Assembly (NCBI GenBank): GCA_001897295.1
Contig: MKSN01000001.1
Coordinates: forward strand, 124,001 to 188,000
DNA length: 64,000 nucleotides
Origin: Candidatus Saccharibacteria bacterium 49-20
GTDB lineage: Bacteria; Patescibacteriota; Saccharimonadia; Saccharimonadales; Saccharimonadaceae
Direction: 5' to 3'
The notes under the pieces are model-generated. The model saw nothing but the letters and a program-made list of their open reading frames with translations. It did no database searches and was not told where the DNA came from. A program made the translations under genes and the position numbers. Below are positions 17,167-24,354 of this stretch, piece after piece; positions within the stretch are counted from its first letter, which is position 1, and each line of letters starts with the position of its first letter.

Positions 17167-18174
17167 ATGAATCGTCGCGGTTTTACTATCGTCGAACTCC
17201 TGATCGTCATCGTGGTGATTGGTATTCTTGCGGCGATTACCATCGTGGCGTACACCGGCATCACTCAGAACGCCAACAAGGCTGCCCTGACCGCAGATAT
17301 CAAGCAACTCCAAACAAAGGCTGCTGTCTACCGCGCCCAGAACGGCATCGACGATTGTCCCGCTGGTTACTCATTTGTCTACGGCAATTCCACACTCGGT
17401 ACCTCGCCGTTCTGTGTCATGAAGTACGAAGCCAAGAACGTCAGTGGCGTGGCTACCTCACAGGCTTCCGGTGCGCCGTGGGTCTCGATCACACAAACGG
17501 ATGCGATTACGCAGTCTACCAATGCTGGCGGGCACCTGCTGACCGAGGCGGAATGGATGACGATTGCGGCTGATGTACTCTCGATGAAACAGAACTGGTC
17601 TGGTGGCAGCGTGAACTCCGGAATCATCTATCAGGGTCACGTAAACAACAACCCAGGAAGCGCGTTGGCGGCTTCGGACGATGATACCGACAACCTGAAT
17701 GGCATGACCGGTGGTATCGGAACCAACTCCGGCAATAACAGCTCTCGCGTACTGTACCTTTCATCTGGCGACGCAATTTGGGACTTCTCTGGTAATGTGT
17801 GGGAATGGACACAGCAAGCCATTGGTACACCAACACTCACTATGAGCAACGTCGGTGTCTCTGGCGACTCAGCATTCAACTGGCGCGACTACACGCTTGG
17901 TTCACTGAGTCTCGGCAACTTAGCAAACGTCAGTAAGCCAGCAACCTTAAACGGTTGGACAAACCCGGTCAATAACGTCAGTCTTTCTGGTATTACTTGG
18001 GGAGCTGGTAAGGGTGTTGGGCAGATTTACGCGAACTATGCGGACTCAGCTTCTCGCGCGTTCCTCCGCGGCGGCTATTGGTACTATGGCTCCAGTGCCG
18101 GGGTCTTGACGCTCCATTTGAACTATTCTGCGTCGGACTCGAACGCGGGCATCGGTTTCCGGGTTGCCCGGTGA
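17167..18174 (+). CDS. DGR target: prepilin-type protein with variable lectin/FGE-like domain
   Basis: A 335-aa protein starting with a class III prepilin signal (MNRRG/FTIVELLIVIVVIGIL). It continues into a domain with the formylglycine-generating-enzyme/C-type-lectin-like pattern seen in DGR targets ('LLTEAEWMTIA', 'SGNVWEWT', C-terminal 'RGGYWYYG...GFRVAR'). The last 41 residues are the variable repeat. The ATG at 17167 follows GAGG by about 10 nt and gives a textbook short leader; the open frame also extends upstream through the CT tract to GTG 17062. Its N-terminus is nearly the same as the chromosomal pilin at 46889, so host prepilin peptidase and pilus machinery could process it. Confidence 0.85.
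   Translation: MNRRGFTIVELLIVIVVIGILAAITIVAYTGITQNANKAALTADIKQLQTKAAVYRAQNGIDDCPAGYSFVYGNSTLGTSPFCVMKYEAKNVSGVATSQASGAPWVSITQTDAITQSTNAGGHLLTEAEWMTIAADVLSMKQNWSGGSVNSGIIYQGHVNNNPGSALAASDDDTDNLNGMTGGIGTNSGNNSSRVLYLSSGDAIWDFSGNVWEWTQQAIGTPTLTMSNVGVSGDSAFNWRDYTLGSLSLGNLANVSKPATLNGWTNPVNNVSLSGITWGAGKGVGQIYANYADSASRAFLRGGYWYYGSSAGVLTLHLNYSASDSNAGIGFRVAR
18048..18172 (+). repeat. DGR variable repeat (VR)
   Basis: 125 bp at the very 3' end of the target gene, aligning without gaps to the template repeat at 19825. Twelve positions differ; in every case the template has A (A to T four times, to G six, to C two). Ten residues change, seven of them from Asn codons to Y, Y, Y, S, H, Y and D, plus I to L, T to A and N to G. 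One change is silent. Confidence 0.95.
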
Positions 18175-18256
18175 TACTCCCGACCCTAGCTTTTGTCTCT
18201 TGAACTCTTAGTTCTTACAACATTAAATCTTTAATCTTTTCTTCCTCTATGCACCC

Positions 18257-18643
18257 ATGAAACCGGATTTTATCATCTACACCCGTATGCTCGAAGTGCA
18301 GCAATGGATCTTCGATAAGGTTAATACCTTTCCGAAGAAACAACGCTTCGTGCTGGGACAACAGATTGAAACCAGCGCCCTCGCGTGTCTGCGGCTCATC
18401 ATTCAAGCCAACAATCTGAAAAATCCAGAGAAGACACTCTTGAAGCTGGATGACCTGAACACGGAGTTGGAAGTACTTCGAGGACTACTTCGGATTGGGT
18501 TCGAGATGAAGTTCCTTAGTGCCAAAAGCCTCGGACACATCACCAAGCGGATCGATGAAGTAGGGAAGATGACCGGTGGGTGGATCAAGACAGCCCGCGA
18601 CAAACGGCTACCGACTATCCGAGCCGTCGAAGTCGAGCAGTGA
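18257..18643 (+). CDS. avd: DGR accessory protein Avd (four-helix bundle)
   Basis: A 128-aa helical, very basic protein of the S23-like four-helix-bundle type ('VQQWIFDKVNTFPKKQRFVLGQQIE', 'LEVLRGLLRIGFEMKFL'), as in Avd of the BPP-1 phage DGR. Avd forms a pentamer that binds the reverse transcriptase and is needed for mutagenic homing. It lies between target and RT on the target's strand, and its 3' end overlaps the RT gene tail to tail by 36 nt. Confidence 0.85.
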   Translation: MKPDFIIYTRMLEVQQWIFDKVNTFPKKQRFVLGQQIETSALACLRLIIQANNLKNPEKTLLKLDDLNTELEVLRGLLRIGFEMKFLSAKSLGHITKRIDEVGKMTGGWIKTARDKRLPTIRAVEVEQ

Positions 18644-19771
18644 CAATTGGGTCGGCTTTCGGAGCCTCCGTAAATTCTGGCGGTGCTTCTTCCTGACAAA
18701 TGCAATGAACTTGTGGGAATCCAGCTCCTCGGTGATTTGCTTAATGAGCGGTTCACCACTCCCATGCCTCACATGAGCCGACCACGCGTTCACCATATCA
18801 TCCAGCCGTTGTTCACTGACCGCGCCTTTATGGTAGGCTTTGAGGTTGCGGTGGAACTTCCGTCGGAATCTTCGGAGCGACGATGCCCGTACCCGTTTAC
18901 CATACGGATACATGATATAACCGACAAAGTCGACTCCCAGACGACTTGGATAGATGCGGACTTTTCTCGGATTCACCGTCAAGTACAGTTCATCGTATAG
19001 AAACGCCGTGATCTTTCGTTGCCACTCTTGCAAAACGGCTTTGTCTTGATGAAAGAGCAGGATGTCGTCCATGTAGCGGATGTAGAACTTGGCGTGAAGC
19101 GACTGCTTCGCAAACATATCCGCCTCATGAAGATAAATATTGGCAAAGAGCTGGGAGGTCAGGTTCCCGATAGGAATACCGCGCCGACCTTTTGTATGGT
19201 AGTTGGAGTCAGTTGGGAATAGGTAGTCGTGTTCATCGCCGCTGTCACTACTGTCAATAATGACATCCAAAAGTCGGAGCAACCTCGGATCATCTATCTT
19301 GCGACGCAACAGCTCACGGAGTTTAGCGTGATTCACCGACGGGTAGTATTTGGAGATATCAATTTTACAGACGTACAAGTTCGGTTCGCTTCTGAGGAAA
19401 TGTTGCACCCTCGCCATTGCTCGGTGGATTCCCTTATCTGGCCGACATGCATAAGAATCACGAATAAAGGAACGTTCGTAGAATGGGCTAAGAATGCCGT
19501 GCATGGCGTGGTGAACAATCCGGTCCCGAAAGGCCGGAGCCTCAATCATCCGGACTTTGGGTTCACGGATGATCCGGCGACGATAATCCATCGGGCGGTA
19601 CGAGCCGGACACCAATTCTCTCTGGATTTGAAGCAGATCACTCATGAAGCGGAAGTTGGTGGCCGTTGCCGAGTGGCTGTTGCGCTTTCCTATCAACGCC
19701 TTTTTATGGGCTTTTGCTAAGGCCTCTAGTGAAGCAATCTTAGCAAAAGCGGTGGCATCTAACATCGTCAT
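18608..19771 (-). CDS. DGR reverse transcriptase
   Basis: A 387-aa reverse transcriptase with the palm motifs 'VCKIDISKYYPSV', 'GIPIGNLTSQLFANIYL' and the catalytic 'YIRYMDDILL' (YMDD near residues 232-235), plus 'GVDFVGYIMYPYGKRVR'. The IGN.TSQ motif and the lack of maturase, HNH or retron features place it in the DGR group. It copies the TR RNA into cDNA with errors at adenines. TATACT (19780-19785, minus) lies 8 nt before its ATG, so the mRNA may be leaderless. It is oriented opposite to target, avd and the TR. Confidence 0.93.
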   Translation of the reverse strand: MTMLDATAFAKIASLEALAKAHKKALIGKRNSHSATATNFRFMSDLLQIQRELVSGSYRPMDYRRRIIREPKVRMIEAPAFRDRIVHHAMHGILSPFYERSFIRDSYACRPDKGIHRAMARVQHFLRSEPNLYVCKIDISKYYPSVNHAKLRELLRRKIDDPRLLRLLDVIIDSSDSGDEHDYLFPTDSNYHTKGRRGIPIGNLTSQLFANIYLHEADMFAKQSLHAKFYIRYMDDILLFHQDKAVLQEWQRKITAFLYDELYLTVNPRKVRIYPSRLGVDFVGYIMYPYGKRVRASSLRRFRRKFHRNLKAYHKGAVSEQRLDDMVNAWSAHVRHGSGEPLIKQITEELDSHKFIAFVRKKHRQNLRRLRKPTQLSLLDFDGSDSR

Positions 19772-19824
19772 CTATTCCTAGTATAAGCGTAAAGCGATAT
19801 ACTGGTTACGGTTATCGGGTCTGA

Positions 19825-19949
19825 AGCTTCTCGCGCGTTCATCCGCGGCGGCAATTGGAACAATGGCTCCAATGCCGGGGTCTTGACGCTCAATTTGAAC
19901 AATTCTGCGTCGAACTCGAACACGAACATCGGTTTCCGAGTTGCCCGGT
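19825..19949 (+). repeat. DGR template repeat (TR)
   Basis: 125 bp with 26 adenines, arranged so that most changeable codons are AAC or AAT (Asn), the design that lets adenine mutagenesis reach many residues without stop codons. Read in the VR frame it gives RGGNWNNGSNAGVL and ends IGFRVAR. It is outside any gene. Confidence 0.95.
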
Positions 19950-20103
19950 ATACTAGTTCGACAGATCGACACCTGTCGGGGCGTGATATGCAAGGTCTAC
20001 GGATCTTGCGTCAGTGCCATATAGTATCCGACCTGCATAACCAGTCTTACTACTAAAAAGTCCTTTCTTAAACTTTATAAAGTAAGACGAATAGTACAAA
20101 GCC

Positions 20104-20132
20104 GCCCGGTTCAGTCGCGGGCGGCTTGCTTT
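20104..20132 (+). terminator. Terminator after the TR, shared with the gene at 20140
   Basis: GCCGCCCG pairs with CGGGCGGC across a short loop, followed by TTGCTTTTT. In the plus direction it ends the template RNA; in the minus direction it can end the 87-aa gene. Confidence 0.75.
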
Positions 20133-20139
20133 TTAGGTA

Positions 20140-20403
20140 CTAGCGGGATCGCTTCTTGCGACCGATGCCAGCGACAGCAGCCTCCCAATCGGGCAGGTAG
20201 GAAGACTTGCGGATATTCTCGATGTACTCCGTCAGATCGGCGGCGAGGATACGTTCCTCTTTGCCGAAGAAGACCATCCGGAGCAGTCCTTGATTAACCG
20301 CCTCGTCGACTTCCTCTGGTGATAAGCTGAGCTTCTTGGCAACTTCCTCGATAGAGTAGGCGATCTCTTTTTTATACGGGTTGATACGTGGTAGGGTTTT
20401 CAT
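20140..20403 (-). CDS. Helix-turn-helix protein, excisionase/MerR-like
   Basis: An 87-aa protein whose middle reads 'AYSIEEVAKKLSLSPEEVDEAVNQGLL', a helix-turn-helix of the AlpA/excisionase (MerR-like) type, followed by a strand pair ('VFFGKEERILAADLTEYI') and a basic tail. AAGGAGG lies before the ATG. On an integrative element this is a candidate recombination directionality factor or regulator. It is transcribed towards the TR terminator. Confidence 0.65.
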   Translation of the reverse strand: MKTLPRINPYKKEIAYSIEEVAKKLSLSPEEVDEAVNQGLLRMVFFGKEERILAADLTEYIENIRKSSYLPDWEAAVAGIGRKKRSR

Positions 20404-20448
20404 AAATAAACCTCCTTTTTCATTACATTTAGCGTCCGTTAGCCAGAG

Positions 20449-20464
20449 CGGATATAAGTATCCG
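20449..20464. promoter_or_regulatory. Short perfect inverted repeat, possible operator
   Basis: CGGATA-TAAG-TATCCG in the 370-bp gene-free stretch 20404-20773, just upstream of the HTH gene. It could be an autoregulatory operator or part of a transfer origin; nothing decides between them. Confidence 0.35.
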
Positions 20465-20591
20465 GCCGCGCAGCACCTCTGGTAACTGTCCCATTTTCGG
20501 GTCGGACGGGATTGGAGTCAACCGTCGCACCGCTATTTTCTTTTATAATCTTTGGGAGAAGTTTTTTCGGCGTACCAGCCGGTCATAAAAT

Positions 20592-20628
20592 CGACCCCTT
20601 GACCTACAGGGGTCGTAAGGTGTAGACT
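20592..20628 (+). promoter_or_regulatory. Promoter with overlapping operator-like inverted repeat
   Basis: CGACCCC (20592-20598)/GGGGTCG (20609-20615) flanks and overlaps -35 TTGACC (20599-20604); -10 TAGACT is at 20623-20628, spacer 18. The palindrome would place a repressor on the promoter. Confidence 0.5.
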
Positions 20629-20634
20629 TTTCTT

Positions 20635-20702
20635 AGAAGGGTCTTATTGAATAAACAAGGACACTTCCAAGAGGGTAATATCTTTTGGAAGTGTCTTTTT
20701 TA
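20635..20702 (+). ncRNA. Putative short RNA ending in a strong terminator
   Basis: Between the promoter at 20599-20628 and an 11-bp hairpin with T6 tail (GACACTTCCAA 20660-20670/TTGGAAGTGTC 20685-20695) there is no open frame. The unit would yield an RNA of about 65-70 nt immediately upstream of the HxlR regulator and the secretion operon. It may be a small RNA or an attenuated leader. Confidence 0.45.
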
Positions 20703-20773
20703 CGAGGTAGGTAATCGGTCTTCAACGCTTTGACCCATACTGCGTTTGAACGATCCGCCGGGGAGATTGGCTT

Positions 20774-21118
20774 ATGCCTGATGATCTTAGCTCTCTGCGT
20801 CTAGTCGCCACTACCCTTGCTGGTAAGTGGACTCTCCCGGTTGTTTATTCACTTAAAGACAATACTCGTCGCTATCATGAAATCCGTCGCCATTTTCCAA
20901 AGGCGACCGAGAAAATGATTATCGCTACACTCAAGAAGCTGGAGAAAGATGGACTGGTCAAGCGCCGCATCTATCCAACCGTACCTCCAAAAACCGAATA
21001 TACTTTGACACCGTTAGGTTTTGAAGTCCTTGCCATAGCCCAATCAGCCAATGCACTAGCCAAAGCTAGTACCGCCATTGAATCACTGAAAGAGGCCCGC
21101 GGCGGCCTCTTTTCATAG
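20774..21118 (+). CDS. HxlR-family transcriptional regulator
   Basis: A 114-aa winged-helix protein with the HxlR pattern: 'LAGKWTLPVVYSLKDNTRRYHEIRRHFPKATEKMIIATLKKLEKDGLVKRRIYPTVPPKTEYTLT' compressed into one domain. HxlR proteins bind palindromes and often sense oxidants or electrophiles. It precedes the type IV secretion operon and an AGTAAG/CTTACT palindrome, so it may control transfer. The HxlR fragment at 39889 lies in the copper operon of element B and is probably unrelated to this gene. Confidence 0.8.
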   Translation: MPDDLSSLRLVATTLAGKWTLPVVYSLKDNTRRYHEIRRHFPKATEKMIIATLKKLEKDGLVKRRIYPTVPPKTEYTLTPLGFEVLAIAQSANALAKASTAIESLKEARGGLFS

Positions 21119-21123
21119 GCAGA

Positions 21124-21167
21124 TAAAAACTCCGTTTCGTGTCGTTATCCACAGGCGGAGTTTTTGT
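21124..21167 (+). terminator. Terminator after the HxlR gene
   Basis: AAAAACTCCG and CGGAGTTTTT form a 10-bp stem with a longer loop, followed by GTTGTTTTT. Confidence 0.75.
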
Positions 21168-21201
21168 TGTTTTTGAGCATTTCCATATCTGTTAAATGGG
21201 T

Positions 21202-21246
21202 ACTATCCTCGAAGATAGTAACTAACCTTTTAGTAAGTTACTTACT
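21202..21246 (+). promoter_or_regulatory. Two palindromes upstream of the secretion operon
   Basis: ACTATC-ctcgaa-GATAGT (21202-21219) and AGTAAG-TTA-CTTACT (21232-21246) lie between the HxlR gene and the first T4SS gene. The second is the type of symmetric site bound by HxlR regulators. The remaining leader to 21366 has no gene; AGGTATAAG near 21296 may be a -10 region. Confidence 0.45.
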
Positions 21247-21365
21247 TTTAAGTGCGTTCTTGTTTTCCGACATTCCGGATGATTTAGTGGCATCAGGTAT
21301 AAGTGTGATTCGTACCTGCTCACGGTGGCAATGAGGTTATCAAAATAAGCAACGTGGGAGGTTGT

Positions 21366-21710
21366 ATGAACAAACTGACAAACATCAAAATAGTCGCCAG
21401 TGTCGTCGCCGTCGGGTCGCTCGTCGTACTGACTCAACCTGCATTGGCCGCAGATGTCGCAGGTGTGGATAATGTAGAGAACTTCATCCGCACCATCATT
21501 AGTGTCATCGCGGGTCTGGCGGGATTGGTCGCTACCGGCTTCATTGTAGTAGGCGGTTTCGGCTACATCACCAGCTCCGGCAATCCGGAACACCTGGATA
21601 GGGCGAAGCGGACACTGCTCTGGTCTTTGATCGGGCTGGCAATCGTTATCGCGGCGTTCGTCATTTCAAATATCATCGTATCGGTTGCGACCAACGCGTT
21701 CGGGAGTTAA
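21366..21710 (+). CDS. T4SS pilin-like subunit, VirB2/TrbC type
   Basis: A 114-aa protein with a signal peptide ending ALAA (residues about 1-29) and two membrane helices separated by the polar turn 'SSGNPEHLDRAKRTL'. This is the layout of VirB2-like pilins in Gram-positive and CPR conjugation systems. The start at 21366 is supported by GTGGGAGG about 5 nt upstream. It is the first gene of a tightly packed operon to 29124. Confidence 0.75.
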   Translation: MNKLTNIKIVASVVAVGSLVVLTQPALAADVAGVDNVENFIRTIISVIAGLAGLVATGFIVVGGFGYITSSGNPEHLDRAKRTLLWSLIGLAIVIAAFVISNIIVSVATNAFGS

Positions 21711-21720
21711 GGGGTAACTC

Positions 21721-23244
21721 ATGAACTTTCTCACCATGAGTTTGTCGCTCATGGCTGATACTTCCGGTGCCATCCAAGCGATGCGCGACTGGGTTAATCC
21801 GACCATGACGACTTTAACCGCACTGGCTGGTCTAGCTTGTGTCTTCTTTATCGTCTACGGCGGAATCCTTTACATGACTTCTACCGGACGGCCGGAAAAG
21901 CTGGATCAAGCCAAGCGGGTGTTGAAGAACGCTCTTATCGGGGTGGTGATCGTCATTGGAGCGGCCACACTGACCGCCATTCTCAACGGGGCGATGACGC
22001 ATACGCAAGCACCGAGTAGCGCCGCCTTGCCGAGCCTGAACGATATCACGCCGGAAGCACCGAGCAACGGGCTGATCGACATCTTGATAAACGCTATCGT
22101 CGGGGTGCTGAGTTTCATCATCCAAGCTATCGCTACGCCATTTCTGGATGCGCTAGAGTTCTTTACCAAATCAACTCCGCTCATGACCGATAACTCCGCC
22201 GTCTTTAACTTCTGGTTGGCAATGGTTGGTATTACCGACGTATTCTTCGTGGTCGTGGTGGCGCTGATCGGTTTCCACGTTATGAGTGCCAGTACGTTCG
22301 GACTGGACGAGATTGAGTTCAAGCAACTGCTCCCAAGAATCCTACTGGTATTCGTGCTGCTCAATTCCTCGATATTCATCATCGACGGGTTCATCGCCGC
22401 AAGCAACGCGCTCATCACAGCAGTCGGGCAAGTCGGCGGGGCGGCCGGGGTCTGGGACACCTTAACAAAAGTGGTTGGAGAATCGGGCGGTCAAGGGCTG
22501 GCGGCACTGCTCATCATGCTGGTCTTTCTGATCTTCTCGTTCATTCTGCTTATCTACTACGTCGGACGTTTGGTTGCGCTCTACATCGGAGCGGTACTCT
22601 CGCCACTGGTGATTCTAGTCTGGTTGGTGCCGGGGTTTCGAGACTTTTCGGAAACCGCGATGAAAACCTACCTCACCACCATCTTTGTCCTATTCGTCCA
22701 CGTGGTCATCCTGACCTTAGCGGGTTCACTATTCGTCGGATTATCCAGCACTTCCGGAAACGATGTGCCGAATGTTCTCATGAGCATGGCGGTAGGCCTC
22801 GCAACGATCATCGCACTGCTTAAAACTCAGGGGCTGATGATGCAGTTTAGCTACGTGAGTCTGGGCGCGAGGAATACCCGCCAGCTAGGTACACAATTCA
22901 TGAATGGTATCAGTTACTTAGGGGGCAAAGGTCGGGCAGCTGCTTCATGGGCGCTTCAAAGCGACAGTAAATCCAGCACCGGACTGACTCGTTCGTCTGG
23001 GATGAAGGGCTCAAGCGTCGGCGGAAGCTATACCCAGCCGAAATCTACGGCCAAAGCTCCGATAGTTGGAGGAACTTCCACTAAAGCCACGAAACGTACT
23101 CCGACTGGCACGACTACCAAAGCACCGAAAGTCGGCGCGGCCAACGCTACGCCAAGAACTGCCGTGAAACCCGTTACTACCAGTACGACAGTCGCAAAGG
23201 CTAAGACTGCCACGAAAACTACCAAGAAAGGAAAAACGTCATGA
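21721..23244 (+). CDS. VirB2-VirB6 fusion, T4SS inner-membrane channel
   Basis: A 507-aa protein. Residues 1-100 repeat the VirB2-like layout of the preceding gene, including 'STGRPEKLDQAKRVLKNALIG'. A VirB6/TrbL-like polytopic region follows (about 115-390), with 'VGRLVALYIGAVLSPLVILVWLVPGFRDF' and further helices. The tail (about 420-507) is a low-complexity Ser/Thr/Lys region rich in TKAP and TTK repeats, probably extended and cytoplasmic. VirB6 proteins form the translocation platform. The last 4 nt overlap the next gene. Confidence 0.75.
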   Translation: MNFLTMSLSLMADTSGAIQAMRDWVNPTMTTLTALAGLACVFFIVYGGILYMTSTGRPEKLDQAKRVLKNALIGVVIVIGAATLTAILNGAMTHTQAPSSAALPSLNDITPEAPSNGLIDILINAIVGVLSFIIQAIATPFLDALEFFTKSTPLMTDNSAVFNFWLAMVGITDVFFVVVVALIGFHVMSASTFGLDEIEFKQLLPRILLVFVLLNSSIFIIDGFIAASNALITAVGQVGGAAGVWDTLTKVVGESGGQGLAALLIMLVFLIFSFILLIYYVGRLVALYIGAVLSPLVILVWLVPGFRDFSETAMKTYLTTIFVLFVHVVILTLAGSLFVGLSSTSGNDVPNVLMSMAVGLATIIALLKTQGLMMQFSYVSLGARNTRQLGTQFMNGISYLGGKGRAAASWALQSDSKSSTGLTRSSGMKGSSVGGSYTQPKSTAKAPIVGGTSTKATKRTPTGTTTKAPKVGAANATPRTAVKPVTTSTTVAKAKTATKTTKKGKTS

Positions 23245-23741
23245 AAGTAACCGTTGTTCCCGCACAGGTCACGACCGTTGAAGACAAGATTACCGGTAAC
23301 CTGTCGCTCTCTCAGATCGCTTTGTTCTGTGTTCCGGTGTTCGGCGGGTCGCTCCTGTATGCCGCACTTCCACCGAGTATGGGCTATATGCTCTACAAAC
23401 TGGTTATCATCGGTATCGTGTCACTGATTGCACTCAGTCTGTCCATCCGCATCAAAGGAAAAATCGTACTGCAATGGCTGTTCGTCCTGCTTCGGTTCCA
23501 TGCTCGGCCACGGCTTTACCTATTTACCAAGAACACCACGCTCCACCGGGAAGACTATCCGGAAGTCGTGAGGCAGACGGAAGCGGTTGTCACCAAAGAA
23601 AAGAAACCTATCTCACTACCGAAACTCGACCCATCCCAAAGGGCGTACCTGTACACCAAGCTGGACGATCCGATTAGGCGGTTGAAATTTGAAACCACCA
23701 AGAAAGGAGGACTCAATGTCCGTATCTCAGAAACAGAATAA
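23241..23741 (+). CDS. PrgI-family (VirB3-like) T4SS protein
   Basis: A 166-aa protein with two close membrane helices (about 28-70) after an N-terminal 'VPAQVTTVEDKITGNLSLSQ' stretch typical of PrgI/VirB3-like proteins, then a basic cytoplasmic tail. It starts inside an ATGA overlap with the previous gene and precedes the TraC-like and VirB4 genes, the usual order. Confidence 0.75.
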   Translation: MKVTVVPAQVTTVEDKITGNLSLSQIALFCVPVFGGSLLYAALPPSMGYMLYKLVIIGIVSLIALSLSIRIKGKIVLQWLFVLLRFHARPRLYLFTKNTTLHREDYPEVVRQTEAVVTKEKKPISLPKLDPSQRAYLYTKLDDPIRRLKFETTKKGGLNVRISETE

Positions 23742-24354
23742 GACGAAACGCACCGGCACGACCCGTCAGCAAATCGGTATCAGGGGAGTGCGGGACGGTA
23801 TCTTGCTCCTACCGAACAACGGCTATCGGCTGGTGCTGGAAGTATCCTCGCTCAACTTCGAGTTAAAAAGCGAAGACGAGCAGGATGCGATCATTGATAC
23901 CTACGAGAGTTTTCTGAACTCCGTCGGCACCAAGCTCCAGATTCTTATCCGTACCCGCGAAATCGACATGGATAAATATCTTGAAGACCTGTCGGCTCGG
24001 CTAGAAAACGAGACCGAACGCATCTACCGCGACCAGCTTCAAAACTACGACGAGTTCATCCGCTCACTGATTCAGAGCAACAAGATCCTGACGCGGCACT
24101 TTTATATCATCGTGCCGTATGAAAGTACCAGTAAGGACTTTGATCTCATCAAAGAGCAATTGGCGCTGACCGCCGATATCGTTATGAAAGGTATGAACCG
24201 GATGGGTATGAGCGCACGGCAGTTAAGTAGTCTGGAAACCCTCGACCTGTTCTACAGTTTCTACAACCCAACGGCCGCGAAGATTCAACCATTAACCGAC
24301 CGCGCCTTATCCGCCATACACACGGCACTTATAGAGAAAGGAGAACAAGTATGA
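23716..24354 (+). CDS. TraC-like T4SS protein
   Basis: A 212-aa soluble protein ('GIRGVRDGILLLPNNGYRLVLEVSSLNFELKSEDEQDAIIDTYESFLNS' region at residues 22-70), the N-terminal module that in other systems is part of VirB4/TraC. Here it is a separate gene before the ATPase. The start is ATG 23716 with GGAGG 5-6 nt upstream; it overlaps the PrgI gene by 26 nt. Confidence 0.7.
   Translation: MSVSQKQNKTKRTGTTRQQIGIRGVRDGILLLPNNGYRLVLEVSSLNFELKSEDEQDAIIDTYESFLNSVGTKLQILIRTREIDMDKYLEDLSARLENETERIYRDQLQNYDEFIRSLIQSNKILTRHFYIIVPYESTSKDFDLIKEQLALTADIVMKGMNRMGMSARQLSSLETLDLFYSFYNPTAAKIQPLTDRALSAIHTALIEKGEQV

Larger units (their letters stand above)
19798..20132 (+). ncRNA. Probable TR-containing template RNA of the DGR
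   Basis: The TR adenines that are mutated are on the plus strand, so the template RNA must be read on that strand, away from the RT gene. TATACT at 19798-19803 precedes the TR and a strong terminator at 20104-20132 follows. Between TR and terminator there are two stable hairpins (CGACAG 19959-19964/CTGTCG 19973-19978; CAAGGTC 19991-19997/GATCTTG 20002-20008). A structured downstream segment is needed for priming in the BPP-1 DGR. Exact ends are inferred; no clear -35 box was seen. Confidence 0.6.

Noticed and set aside
18608-19771. Group II intron or retron reverse transcriptase
   Set aside because: No maturase or HNH region, no intron ribozyme ends and no msr/msd; TR/VR pairing and Avd make it a DGR.
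19778-19993. Minus-strand 71-aa open frame over the template repeat
   Set aside because: It is antisense to the TR, has no ribosome-binding site, and the TR's codon-like design is in the other strand.
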